From NCBI RefSeq assembly GCF_032854445.1, contig NC_088303.1:13895501-13959500 (forward strand): a stretch of DNA of 64,000 bases, written 5' to 3'. Below are positions 12,617 to 24,464 of the stretch, piece by piece. The notes beneath the pieces are model-generated. The model did not search any database, was not told the DNA's origin, and was given only the letters and a program-made list of their open reading frames with translations. The position numbers were made by a program, and so were the translations under genes. This DNA comes from Liolophura sinensis (Eukaryota; Mollusca; Polyplacophora; Chitonida; Chitonidae). Each line of letters starts with the position of its first letter. Position 1 is the first letter of the stretch.

Positions 12617-13342
12617 ACCCACGGCAATCATCTCCAGAAGAGAAAAATGATTTAGCAGGAGTTTCGCTGACGTTTCACAACCTCTTTTCCTTACAATTGT
12701 GTCGGCCCTTATTGGAGAATGGATTTGCCCGAATAACGATCGAAAATCATGCCTTGGCTTCAAACGTTTTTTGAATTTTCACGTGTGTTTGGTGCATGTG
12801 CAAATTAAAGGTATAACTTTTTGGCTAATCAATAAGCAATTTAAAACATAACTGGGTGGCCAATATATTAAACGACAGCTGTTCAAAAAGGGAAACGTAA
12901 TTATTTTGCCAAGAATGAAAGAAATGAGAAAAAATATATGTAAAACCCATTTACGAGAAAAACAAGTTACCGACAAAGCGTGGCATTACATGTTACAGTA
13001 ATAATGGCATTCAAAAGATGTTGTGAGGAAAAATTATTAGTCGACAAAATCTCAAATCCGAAAGATGTACTGTCAGGGATTTGATTTAGGTGCATGACAC
13101 TACATTTATACTGACAAATGTAAAAACATGGAAAATTTCCGATTTTTCCGATTTCTAAAACGCAAAACAGGCATTTATATCCAATTAATTGTAAGACATA
13201 AGCTGAAAATAGATAAACTATTACATGTATTTGATACATTTATGACTTAATAAATGGAAGCCTGAAATGGCATTGTCGTCCTGAAAATTAAAAAGAAAAA
13301 ACATTAAAAAATAAAGATTCGCAGACAAACAAAAGGAAATCT

Positions 13343-13424
13343 CGACGAGGATGGGATTCGAACCCACGCGGGCAGAGCCCAATGGATTAGCAGTCCATCG
13401 CCTTAACCACTCGGCCACCTCGTC
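13343..13424 (-). tRNA. tRNA-Ser(GCU)
   Basis: Consensus 82-nt gene with all stems paired and a TTTT stop about 13 nt past the end. Confidence 0.95.
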
Positions 13425-14155
13425 ACTGACAACAATTATCTGCAGAACAGAAAAATGATTTAGCAGCAGTTTCGCTGACGTTTCACGATTTCTTTTTCCA
13501 ATAATTGTGTCGAAGGCCTTTATTGGAGAATGGATTTGCCCAAATAACGATCGAAAATCATGCTTTGGCTTCAAACGTTTATTGAATTGTCACGTGTGTT
13601 TGTTGCATGTGCAAATTAAAGGGATAACTTTTTGGCTAATCAATAGGCAATACAAAATATAACTGGGTTGCCAATACATTAAACGACAGCCGATGAAAAA
13701 AGGAAGCGCAATCATTTTTGCAAGAACGCAAAAAATGAGAAACAGTATATGAAAAGTCCATTTACGAGAAAAACAAGTTACAGACAAAGCGTGGTATTAC
13801 AGGTTACTTTGATAATGCCAATCATAGATGTTGAGAGGAAAAATTATTAGTCGACAAAATCTAAAATCCGAAAGATGTAATGTCATGGAAATCATATAGG
13901 TGCATGACACTACATTCATACTGACGAATATAAAAAGCAAGGAAAATTCCCGATTTTTCCGGTTTGTAAAACGCAAACAAGATATATATTTCCATTTAAT
14001 TCTGAGGAATAAGATGAAAATAGATAGACTATTACATGTATTTGATACATTTATGACCTGTATATTAATGGAAGGCTTAAGTGGCATTGTCGTCCTGAAA
14101 ATTGAAAAAAAAAAGAAGAAAAAAATTTCAAAAACAAACAAACAAAAGGCAATCC

Positions 14156-14237
14156 CGACGAAGATGGGATTCGAACCCACGCAGGCAGAGCCCAATGGAT
14201 TAGCAGTCCATCGCCTTAACCACTCGGCCACTTCGTC
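14156..14237 (-). tRNA. tRNA-Ser(GCU) with compensated acceptor stem
   Basis: The acceptor strands read GACGAAG and CTTCGTC, so a G-C pair of the other copies has become A-U on both sides and the stem stays perfect. In the variable arm one GCCC has become GCCT, leaving a G-U pair. The paired change argues that this copy stayed under selection for structure after it diverged. Confidence 0.93.
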
Positions 14238-14955
14238 ACTGACAAGAACCATTTGCAGAACAGAAAAATGATTTAGCAGGAGTTTCTCTGACATTTTACG
14301 ATTTCTTTTTCCAACAATTGTGTCGAAGGCCTTTATTGGAGAATGGATTTGCCCAGATAACGATCGAAAATCATGCTTTGGTTTTAAGCGGTTTTTTGAT
14401 TTTTCACGTGTTTTAATCGCGTTTGCAATTCAAGGTACAACTATTTGGATAATCAATAAACAATTCAAAATATAACTGGGTGGCCAATAAATTGAACCAC
14501 AGCTGTTCAAAAAGGGAAGCGCAATCATTTTGGCAAGAATGGAAGAAAATGAGAAAAAATATTTGTAAAGCCCATTTACGAAAAAAACAAGTTACAGACA
14601 AAGCGTGGCATTACATGTTACAGTGATAATGGCATTCAAAAAATTATTAGTCTAGAAAATCTCAAATGCGAAAGATGTACTGTCAGGGATTTGATTTAGG
14701 TGCATGACACTGCATTCATACTGACAAGTCTAAAAACATGGAAAATATCCGATTTTTCCGATTTCTAAAACGCAAAACAGGTATTTATATCCAACTAATT
14801 GTAAGAAATTAGCTGGAAGTAGATAAACTATTACATGTATTTGATACATTTATGACTTGTACATTAACGGAAGCCTTAAGTGGAATTGTCTTCCTGAAAA
14901 TTCAAAAAAAAAACATTAAAAAAAAATGATTGCGCAGACAAACAAAAGGCAATCT

Positions 14956-15037
14956 CGACGAGGATGGGATTCGAACCCACGCGGGCAGAGCCCAATGGAT
15001 TAGCAGTCCATCGCCTTAACCACTCGGCCACCTCGTC
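14956..15037 (-). tRNA. tRNA-Ser(GCU)
   Basis: Consensus 82-nt gene, 800 bp from its neighbour at 14156, with a TTTT stop about 12 nt past the end. Confidence 0.95.
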
Positions 15038-16224
15038 ACTCGAGACAATCAACTCCAGAACAGAAAAATGATTTAGCAGCAGTTTTGCTGACCTTTCACG
15101 ATTTCTTTTTCCAACAATTGTGTCGAAGGTCTTTATTGGACAATGGATTTGCCCATATAACGATCGAAAATCATGCCTTGGCTTCAAACGTTTTTTGATT
15201 TTTTCACGTGTGTTTGCTGCATGTGCAAATTAAAGGTATAACATTTTAGCTAATCAATAAGCATTTCACAATATAAGTTGGTGGCCAATACATTATACGA
15301 CAGCTGTTCATAAAGGGAAGCCTAATTATTTTGGCAAAATGAAAGAAAATGAGAAAAAATATATGTAAAGCCCATTGACGAGAAAAACAAGTTACAGACA
15401 TAGCGTGGCATTATATGATACAGTGATAATGGCATTCATAAAGATTTTGTGAGGAAAAATTATTAGTCGAGAAAATCTCAAATCCAAAAGATGTACTGTA
15501 ACTGACGACAGTTATCTGCAGAACAGAAAAATGATTTAGCAGCAGTTTCGTTGACGTTTCACGATTTCTTTTTCCAACAATTGTGTCAAAGGCCTTTACT
15601 GGAGAATGGATTTGCCCAAATAACGATCGAAAATCATGCTTTGGCTTCAAACGTTTTTGATTTTTCACATGTGTTTGGTGCATTTGCGATTCAAAGTATA
15701 ACACTTTGGCTAATCAATAAGCAATACAAAATATAACCGGGTTACCAATACATTGAACGACAGCCTTTGAAAAAAGGAAGCGCAATCATTTTTGCAAGAA
15801 CGCAAAAAATGAGAAACAGTATATGAAAAGTCCATTTACGAGAAAAACAAGTTACAGACGAAGCGTGGCATTACACGTCTCATTGATAATATCAACCAAA
15901 GATGTTGTGAAGAAAAATTATTAAGTGAGAAAATCTAAAAACTGAAAGATGTAATGTCATGGAAATCATATAGGTGCATGACACTACATTTATACTGACA
16001 ACTGTAAAAACATGGAAATTTCCCAATTTTTCCGATTTCTAAAATGGAAAAAAGGAATTTATACCCAATTAATTCTAAGAAATTAGGTGAAAATAGATAA
16101 ACTATTACATGTATTTGATACATTTATGACTTGTCCATTAACGGAAGCCTTAAGTGGCACTGTCGTCGTAAAAATTAAAAAAAACCCTTAAATAATGATT
16201 TCGGAAACAAACAAAATGCAATGT

Positions 16225-16306
16225 CGACGAGGATGGGATTCGAAACCACGCGTGCAGAGCCTAATGGATTAGCAGTCCATCGCCTTAACCACTCGGCCAC
16301 CTCGTC
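16225..16306 (-). pseudogene. tRNA-Ser(GCU)-like copy with three stem changes
   Basis: Full 82-nt length and intact acceptor, D-arm and anticodon. The T-stem has GTGGT opposite CCCAT (one mismatch), and the variable arm reads AGGC...GCAC, which pairs poorly. It is likely decaying but might still be transcribed. Confidence 0.6.
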
Positions 16307-16975
16307 ACTGTGAACAATTATCTGCAGAACAGAAAAATGATTTAGCAGCAGTTTCGCTGACGTTTCACGATTTCTTTTTCCAACAATTGTGTCGAAGGCC
16401 TTTATTGGACAATGGATTTGCCCAAATAACGATCGAAAAGCATGCTTTGGCTTCAAACAGTTTTTTGATTTTTAACGTGTGTTTCCTAGGTAAAACTCTT
16501 TGGCTAATCAATAAGCAATACAAAATATAACTGGGTGGCCAATACATTGAACGACAGCCTTTGAAAAAAGGAAGCGCAATCATTTTTGCAAGAACGCAAA
16601 AAATGAGAAACAGTATATGAAAAGTCCATTTACGAGAAAAACAAGTTACAGACAAAGCGTGGTATTACACGTTACTTTGATAATGGCAATCATAGATGTT
16701 GTGAGGAAAAATTAAATTATTAGTCGAGAGAATCTAAAAACTCAAAAGATGTAATGTCATGGAAATCCTATAGGTGCATGACATTGCATTCATACTGACG
16801 AATATAAAAAGCATGGAAAATTCCCGATTTCTCCGGTTTGTAAAACACAAACAAGATATATATTTCCATTTAATTCTGAGGAATAAGATGAAAATAGATA
16901 GACTATTACATGTATTTGATACATTTATGACCTGTATATTAATGGAAGCCTTAAGTGGCATTGTCGTCCTGAAAA

Positions 16976-17311
16976 TTGAGTGAGTGAGTGCTTGGGGTTT
17001 AACGTCGTACTCAACAATTTTTCAGTCATATGACGACGAAGGAATCATTAGGGTGCATGTACGTGTAATGTGCCTTCTTGTTGCAGGACGGATTTCCACC
17101 GCTCTTTTATTTAGTGCTGCTTCACGGAGACGACTTACCGAAGGCAAGTAAGCCGCCCCGCCCGAGCCATTATACTGATACGGGTCAACCAGTCGTTGCA
17201 CTATCCCCTTCATGCTGAACGCCAAGCGAGGAAGTTACAACTTTCTCTTTTAAAGTCTTAGGTGTGACTCGATCAAGGATTGATCCTGGATCTACCAGTC
17301 CCGAAGCGGAC
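16976..17311 (-). mobile_element. SINE, family B, inserted in the array
   Basis: In the sense of the element (minus strand) it begins with a partial tRNA-like head containing a box-B-like GGATCAATCC and has a central body. It ends in the tail TCGTCGTCATATGACTGA ... GAGTACGACGTTAAACCCC with short CACT repeats. The flanks carry TCCTGAAAA at 16,967-16,975 and 17,312-17,320, a 9-bp target duplication taken from the array spacer. The front of the tRNA head is missing, so it is 5' truncated. I know this tail from mollusc genomes; the family name is not recalled. Confidence 0.8.
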
Positions 17312-17362
17312 TCCTGAAAAAAAAAAAAAAAAATTCAAAAACAAACAAACAAAAGGCAATCA

Positions 17363-17444
17363 CGACGAGGATGGGATTCGAACCCACGCGGGCATAGCCC
17401 AATGGATTAGCAGTCCATCGCCTTAACCACTCGGCCACCTCGTC
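17363..17444 (-). tRNA. tRNA-Ser(GCU)
   Basis: 82 nt with perfect acceptor, D, anticodon and T stems. One substitution lies in the variable-arm loop (TAT for TCT), where pairing is not needed. A TTTT stop follows about 12 nt past the gene. Confidence 0.93.
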
Positions 17445-18176
17445 ACCCACGACAATCATCTCCAGAAGAGAAAAATGATTTAGCAGGAGTTTCGCTGACG
17501 TTTCACAACCTCTTTTCCTTACAATTGTGTCGGCCCTTATTGGGGAATGGATTTGCCCCAATAACGATCGAAAATCATGCCTTGGCTTTAAACGTTTTTT
17601 GAATTTTCACATGTGTTTAGTGCATGTGCAAATTAAAGGTATAACTTTTTGGCTAATCAATAAGCAATTTAAAACATAACTGGGTGGCCAATATATTAAA
17701 CGACAGCTGTTCAAAAAGGGAAACGTAATTATTTTGCCAAGAATGGAAGAAAATGAGAAAAATTATATGTAAAGCCCATTTACGAAAAAAAACAAGTTAC
17801 AGACAAAGCGTGGCATTACATGTTACAGTAATAATGGCATTCAAAAGATGTTGTGAGGAAAAATTATTAGTCGACAAAATCTCAAATCCGAAAGATATAC
17901 TGTCAGGGATTTGATTTAGGTGCATGACACTACATTCATACTGACAAATGTAAAAACATGGAAAGTTCCTAATTTTTCCGATTTCTAAAACGCAAAACAG
18001 GCATTTATATCCAATTAATTGTAAGACATAAACTGAAAATAGATAAACTATTACATGTATTTGATACATTTATGACTTGTACAATAACGGAGGCCTTAAA
18101 TGGCATTGTCGTCCTGAAAATTAAAAAGAAAAAACATTAAAAAAATAAAGATTCGCAGACAAACAAAAGGAAATCT

Positions 18177-18258
18177 CGACGAGGATGGGATTCGAACCCA
18201 CGCGGGCAGAGCCCAATGGATTAGCAGTCCATCGCCTTAACCACTCGGCCACCTCGTC
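18177..18258 (-). tRNA. tRNA-Ser(GCU)
   Basis: Consensus 82-nt gene with a close TTTT stop. It is the last intact copy before the LINE-rich end of the array. Confidence 0.95.
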
Positions 18259-19451
18259 ACTCACGACAATCATCTAGAACAGAAAAATGATTTAGCAGCA
18301 GTTTCGCTGACGTTTCACGATTTCTTTTTCCAACAATTGTGTCGAAGGCCTTTATTGGACAATGGATTTGCCCAAATAACGATCGAAAATCATGCTTTGG
18401 CTTCAAACAGTTTTTTGATTTTTCACGTGTGTTCCCTACATGTGAAAGTTAAAGGTATAACTTTTTGGCTAATCAATAAGCAATTCAAAATATAAGTTGG
18501 TGGCCAATACACTGAACGACAGCTGTTCAAAAAGGGAAGCGTAATTATTTTGGCAAAATGAAAGAAAATGAGAAAAAATATATGTAAAGCCCATTGACGA
18601 GAAAAACAAGTTACAGACAAAGCGTGGCATTACATGTTACAGCGATAATGGCATTCAAAAGATATTTTGAGAAAAAATTATTAGTCGAGAAAATCTCAAA
18701 TCCAAAAGATGTACTGTCACTGACAATGATCTGCAGAACAGAAAAATGATTTAGCAGTAGTGTCGCTGACGTTTCACGATTTCTTTTTCCAACAATTGTG
18801 TCGAAGGCCTTTATTGGACAATGGATTTGCCCAGATAACGATCGAAAATCATGTCTTGGTTTTAAACCTGCCATGATTTTTCGTGTGTGTTTGCTGCATT
18901 TGCAATTCAAGGTAAAACTCTTTGGCTAATCAATAAGCAATACAAAATATAACTGGGTGGCCAATACATTGAACCACAGCCGTTAAAAAAGGGAAGCGCA
19001 ATCATTTTGGCAAGAACGCAAAAAAAAAAATGAGGAAAAATATATGAAAAGTCCATTTACGAGAGAAACAAGTTACAGACGAAGCGTGGCATTACACGTT
19101 ACATTGATAATGGCAATCATAGATGTTGTGAGGAAAAATTATTATTCGAGAAAATCCAAAAACCAAAAGATGTAATGTCATGGAAATGATTTAGGTGCAT
19201 GGCACTACATTTATACTGACCATTGTGAAAACATGGAATATTCCCGATTTTTCCGATTTCTAAAACGCAAAACAGGTATTTATTTCCAACTAATTGTAAG
19301 GAATTAGCTGAAAACAGATACACTATTACATGTATTTGATACATTTATGACTGGTACATTGACGGAAGCCTTAAGTTGCATTGTCGTCAAGAAACCTTTG
19401 GAAAAAAACATAAAAAATAAAATGATTTCGAAAAGATACAAAAGACAATCT

Positions 19452-19510
19452 CGACGAGGATGGGATTCGAACCCACGTGGGCAGAGCCAAATGGATTAGC
19501 CGTCCATGGC
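19452..19510 (-). pseudogene. 3' part of a tRNA-Ser gene cut by LINE copy II
   Basis: This holds the acceptor 3' strand, T-arm, variable arm and anticodon loop of tRNA-Ser (loop CGGCTAA, one change). It runs into GCCATGGAC, the 5' side of the anticodon stem, and there meets the A-run at the 3' end of the LINE. The other part of the gene lies at 24,433-24,464, beyond the element. Confidence 0.85.
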
Positions 19511-19789
19511 GTTTTTTTATCGTGTTCATTGGTCAGATCTATTGAAATGGACAATATAAAATTGAGACATATACACAGCACAGTTTTTATCCCCGAAGGT
19601 CAACAAAAACAGCAAACATTCAAATGAATGGTAAGTTGGATAGAAATGTGGAATTTTTTGTAGAAGTGTTTCCAACAAACCATTTACTTACAAGTGAAAA
19701 TGGCTCAAAACTTCACATTGCAAAGATATATGTGCTGTATCTTCGGGTTCTTTTCAACATATACTACACAAGGCTGAATTCACAGTTCC

Positions 19790-22700
19790 CATGTTAAACA
19801 GTTTTGTTTTTGTACAAATGGCGTTGTGCAAAATTTTAAGATCTAATTCTCGCCACTCGGGATTCTTCAGTGTAAAGTTTACTAGTTCCAGAATTCTTTT
19901 CATAGCCACATTAGGTAGGGCTCTTTTCCACAGTTCCTCTTCCCCACACCTTTACCGAGACAAATGTAGAACTCCCGTGTTTGCATTCAGGAAACAGGTT
20001 TTTTGATATCTCCATACTTTACAACAATGTCTTCAGACATTAATTCTGTCCGCCTAACAGTGGTATTTTGTCCATTCCTGTGGGTAAACTAAGAGTAAAC
20101 ATAGTTTTAGTTTAACTGCATCGGCGTTCGGGAACCGCTTGGATACAATCTGTATCACCACCTGAGCTGGCAAATAACCAGGAATTATCTCAATAAGTGT
20201 TTTATCAGAACAATGCCACTGCTAGTAAATGTGTCTGAGCTGAGCGACCTCCCGTTAACAGTTATTCTCGGATTAGAAAACAAAGGTTGGCACAATTTCT
20301 ATGACTTTGTCTCCACAATTAGATCGGCATGCTTCAGAAAATTATACCAACTGGCAAAAACTTCCTTATTGTAATGAGGAAGATTGTTATAAGCACGATG
20401 AACATTTGACATAAACAGTAACTCAATTGTTACATTGAGTTTACAATGTTTCAGTAGAAAACCCCGAAAAAATTCCTTCCACAGTGCACGACAGCTGGGA
20501 TTTCAAACTTTCGCCAATGTTTTCAGTCTAAACGCATCATGCTTCAAAGCTACATCTTGGAGGTTTAAACTGCCTTCTGTTGTAGTTTTAACAACAGTGC
20601 CATAAGCTACTAAATGGGCACCCCCCATTCCACAAAAAATCTACACACATGTTTTTCATCCTGTTTATTTATATTTCAGGCATTGAAGTAAGTGCTAACT
20701 TATACCACACTCGTGACACAACCAATGAGTTGATAACCGTTACCCTACCATGTAGAGTCAAAAGACACTGTCGCCAGTTTTTTTAGGAGGCGATGGGTAT
20801 CATAAGTCACCTCTTGCCAGTTGAGCTCACTCTACAACGTTGCGTCAGGGCCTAGACATACACCCAGTACTTTTATACAGTCTCGTTTCACTCGTATGCC
20901 TGAAACATGGCTTTCATGTTCATTGTTTCCCACATACAGCAATTTATTTTTACTCATGTTCACTTTAGCGTTGAACGCTTTACAATATACATCAATAATT
21001 GACAATGTCTTCGTTACTGATGCTGAAAGCAGAGCGACCTGCATGAGGAAAATGGAATATCAATGCCTTTTACAGAACTACAGTTTCTTATTACGGCACC
21101 CAGTTGTTCAGCAGTTAACACATATAACATGGCTGAGATAGGACAGCCTTGTCAGACCGATTTGCCCACTCTAAAAAAAGGCGTGACAAAACCGTTGACT
21201 TTTACAACACTTCTAATGTCATTATAAAGCATACTAATCCATTTGATAAACATCGTGCCAAAGCCAAACTTATCAAGCACTTCCAACAAAAAGGAGTGCG
21301 AGACCCTGTCAAAGACTTTCTCTTGATCAAGTTTTAGTACATACGTTTCGAGATCGTCCTCCGCTACACAATCGATAACATCTCTAATACTCGCTATGGT
21401 GTCCGCTTTATCTCGACCAGGCACACATCAGCTTTGTAATGACGATATGAGACTTTCCATAACACATTTTAGCCGGTTCGACAGACATCTGGACAATATT
21501 TTGTAATCTACATTGAACAAAGTATTGGGTCTCCAGTTTTTTAGGTTGTTACCATTAAGAGTGATCACACCAGAAGGCACTGAGCGAGGCAGATTGCCAC
21601 AGGCAAAAGCCTGGGAGTAAATATCAAACAAAATTTTACATAACTAAGGCCAGAAGAAACAATAAAATTCAGCCGTGAGCCCGTCATTGCCAGGACTTTT
21701 GTTTTTCGCCATACCTTTCAGTGCCACACACAATTCATCCTTTGTCAACTTTGTGTCACAGAAAGTTCTATTACCATCATCTAACATCATACTGTAACAT
21801 AGGCCAGTAAGTTTTTAATATCATTTAAATCAACTGCCTCTTTAGTATACAGGTGCTCACAATAATTATATATTTCATTTAGAATGTCATCTGTAGAGGT
21901 CACAATATCATCGGTAGCAGTCTTAATTCACTGATAATTTTGTTTTCCTGATTGCATATCTCTAAATTGAGAATAAAGAGGTATTTCTGTCACCTCCATA
22001 GGGTCTTAGACCGTAGAATAGCGCCTTTACATATATCCAATTCTATCCTCTTGAGTTCCGATTCTAACTGACAAATTGATGTTCTGTCATAGTTGGGTAT
22101 ATTCGCAGCCCTCCCATATTCATTATCCAACTTGCATTGAATGCTGAACATCTGATTACATCTTTAATCCTTTCTCGTCTTGCCAAATAACAGGGCTAAG
22201 CTTTTAGGTTATCCCACCAGACAGTAATTTCTTTGCTATACAGCTCGTTTTGTTTCTCTGTATCGATGAATTCCCGCACACGAGTAACGAAATCGTTGTC
22301 TTGCAATAATAGGTTGTTAAAAATAAATAACCCCAGGGCCTTGCTCAACAGTACAAAGATCAAGTCTGAGGAAAACGGTGCTGTGGTCACTAAACGAATT
22401 TCTCCGCTAGTGCACTGATTGTAATTTAGCTGTTAACGCCCTGCTCACAAACACATGATCAATGTGGGTTTGTTGTAATACATCGTTAGCACATCGTCTC
22501 CAAGAAAAACTAATCTTATCAGGGTGGCAATACCTCCACATATCTCTGACGTCATGTTCATTGACAATGTCCAAAAACACCTGACGTGACCTATCATGTT
22601 GTAGGACCTTAGTTGCCCTATAGCGAGTTCAAAACACCACACTCAAGTCCCCAACCAAAATACAATAAGCCTCTGGACGTAAATAGTTTGAAAGAGATTG

Positions 22701-23065
22701 GAAAAATCACATCTGTCCGCTACATTGTTAGGGGCATAACAATTCATAATATCATATTTCACAGCATTTACTTCTACACATACGCAAATAATTCTACCTG
22801 ATGCGTCACGTTTCCATTCAGTAACACAATGTTGCAGTTTCTGACTTACTACAATGCGCCCCTCCCCGCTTCTTCCGTCAGCGGCCTGAAGTGTGTACAA
22901 TTTGCCGGGAAATAGATGTTTGAATTGGTCAATAAAGTTATCGTCCCAAAATGTTTCCTGGAGGCATATTATGTCTGACGCTGAAGTAGAGAATAAGGTA
23001 CTTACGTTTTAAAGCTTCTGTACATTGCACAATCCATTGCAATTAAGTGATCCCAAGAAGACCAT
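19790..23065 (-). pseudogene. LINE copy II ORF2 (endonuclease and reverse transcriptase), many frameshifts
   Basis: The likely start is the ATG at 23,065 (MVFLGSLNCNGL). Endonuclease blocks follow: ICLQETFWDD (about 22,970), NCYAPN (about 22,740) and a decayed LVGDLS in place of GDFN (about 22,665). Reverse transcriptase blocks are NWRP..LFNVDYKI (about 21,530), GRDKADTIASIRDVID (about 21,410), KLDQEKVFDRVSHSF (about 21,335) and NMSKNKLLYVG (about 20,950). The YADD block is unclear. The region from 20,830 down to about 19,790 keeps only scattered similarity to the C-terminal part. No frame is open for more than about 110 codons. Confidence 0.8.
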
Positions 23066-23257
23066 TTCTAGAGAAAAAGTAACAATTAAGATACTGGTTT
23101 TGAACTTGATTGCTTGGTAGTTGGATACTACAATACAGGTTATAGTGAGTCCTTATCAACACTTTTCTTCATGTATGGCACTGTACGTTTTGCCTTGGCC
23201 AAACTGGGCTGAGGCTTGAGTTTTCGTCTTGTTCCTGACCGTGGAGAAACCAGAAGA

Positions 23258-24250
23258 TTATGTGACCATCGCCTCACTGTCGTCGCTGTCCCCCCTACTT
23301 TTTCTTTTCGTTTTCCTGACTTGCTGGTTCTTCACCACTTTTCTTTGTATTTCAGCGTGGGGTTCAGGAGACTCGGCTTGTTCAGGCACGGGTATTTCCA
23401 GGTCACTGGTGACAACTTCTCTTTGCTGCACGTCCCCCTTTTCTTTGTACACATTTTCGCTGTTTTCTGGATTTTTGTTTTCCTTTTCACGGGCCACTAC
23501 GTCATTTGTATGAGATTGGCACCCAAACTGAGATACCTTTTCCCCACAGTCGCAGATAAATAACCGGCAAGTGTCACACAATTCATCGCCACTGTTGTCG
23601 TTGCATCTACATCTCATGAAATCGCATACATCAAAAGGTTCGCAGAAATACTTATTCCCAGCGTAACCACATTCATCACAGTCCACCTCTTTGCACGCTT
23701 GTGCCACGTGACCTTGTTTCCCACAATGGTAGCATGTAAAGTCCGGGTAGTCCCTATACAGATGTTCATCAGACAAACATATTGAGTATACTGTTTTTGG
23801 TTATCGTGTACAACTCGATAATACGCCCAACCCACAAGTAAAGCGCATTGCGTAAGGCAGAGATTTGATTTCTGGAGGCATTTTTACCCTCACATACCTC
23901 GTCCCGTCTGCAACCTGAGTACCTGGGTGAAAACGCCTCCGTATTTCTGACACAGGCTCCATTTCGAACTCCCACAACTTGTCATAAATTCTTTTGTCTT
24001 CCACACAGCTCGACAAATGCAAGAAGGACACGACTAGGGTCCTTAAAGACACTTCCGTGCACGAAAATTGTTTATTCTTTATCTGTATTCCTCCCACCAG
24101 TAGATCACTTGCTTCACGGTCTGAAACAGTAATTTCATACTGGTCACTTCCTCTGGGGACACACGCCAACGTTGTGCTCAATCCACATGTTGATTCAACG
24201 GCAATAATCACAACTGTTGCAGATATTTCTGAGGTGCTTCCATCATTCAC
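23258..24250 (-). pseudogene. LINE copy II ORF1 (RRM-like region plus zinc knuckle)
   Basis: The N-terminal part (24,250-23,801) reads YEITVSDREASDLL, then CTEVSLRTLVVSFLHLSS and a TRYVRVKMPP block, an RRM-like ORF1 core. A frame change near 23,790 leads to the second part (23,776-23,258). That part has FTCYHCGKQGHVAQAC and several more Cys pairs, then a charged tail. The same blocks occur in copy III with about half the residues changed. Such proteins bind the element RNA. Confidence 0.8.
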
Positions 24251-24432
24251 TTACAAAGTGAAGTCTCAAACAGCCGGTTTGTCATGTTTACTTGGCCACC
24301 TAAGGCAGCCATGGCATAAATGTGCCAGTACCCAGGCGAGCCTGTTAGTTCCACTGAACAACAACAACACAATGAAATGCGCTCTCTCAAGAAACACGTC
24401 CAACCAGTTCAACAGTCACCACCGGACTCAGA

Positions 24433-24464
24433 GTCCATCGCCTTAACCACTCGGCCACCTCGTC
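24433..24464 (-). pseudogene. 5' part of the tRNA-Ser gene cut by LINE copy II
   Basis: In the tRNA sense, GACGAGGTGGCCGAGTGG with box A and the D-arm runs to the 5' strand of the anticodon stem, where the LINE begins. Its partner is 19,452-19,510. Confidence 0.85.

Larger units (their letters stand above)
11631..16975 (-). repeat. tRNA-Ser tandem array, block 2
   Basis: The array continues with the same unit and orientation beyond LINE copy I. tRNA copies lie at 12536, 13343, 14156, 14956 and 16225, with spacings of 807, 813, 800 and 1,269 bp. The longer step contains an extra sub-unit without tRNA (junction near 15,502). Another tRNA-less junction lies at about 11,828. Between tRNA genes I see only the usual spacer landmarks and no coding gene. 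Confidence 0.9.
17321..19451 (-). repeat. tRNA-Ser tandem array, block 3
   Basis: The array resumes after the SINE. tRNA copies at 17363 and 18177 are 814 bp apart, and the next, at 19452, is broken by a LINE. An extra tRNA-less sub-unit is joined at about 18,720. The 17,363-18,200 block closely matches 12,536-13,360. Confidence 0.9.
19511..24432 (-). mobile_element. LINE copy II (Tx1/L1-like) inside a tRNA-Ser gene
   Basis: A 4.9-kb element in the same orientation as the tRNA. The 3' end is seven A then C against the tRNA. The 5' end begins CTGAGTCCGGTGGTGAC at 24,432, followed by about 180 bp before ORF1. GTCCATGGC (19,502-19,510) and GTCCATCGC (24,433-24,441) form a 9-bp target duplication with one mismatch, in the 5' strand of the anticodon stem. 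ORF1 and ORF2 can both be followed through frameshifts. Its 5' region and length suggest a near full-length insertion. Confidence 0.88.

Noticed and set aside
6125-18910. Longer frames (75-165 codons) running through tRNA-Ser genes and spacer
   Set aside because: They read across the tRNA body (the AEWLRRWTANPLGSA string is the translated tRNA), so they are shadows of the tRNA repeats and not protein genes.
803-19344. A 62-codon minus-strand frame starting MYQIHVIVYLFS that recurs in many array units (803, 2419, 3514, 5163, 5977, 15935 and others)
   Set aside because: It recurs because the units are copies of each other. In other units it is extended, shifted or broken, it has no recognised domain, and differences between copies do not favour silent sites by eye. 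A dN/dS test over all units would decide.
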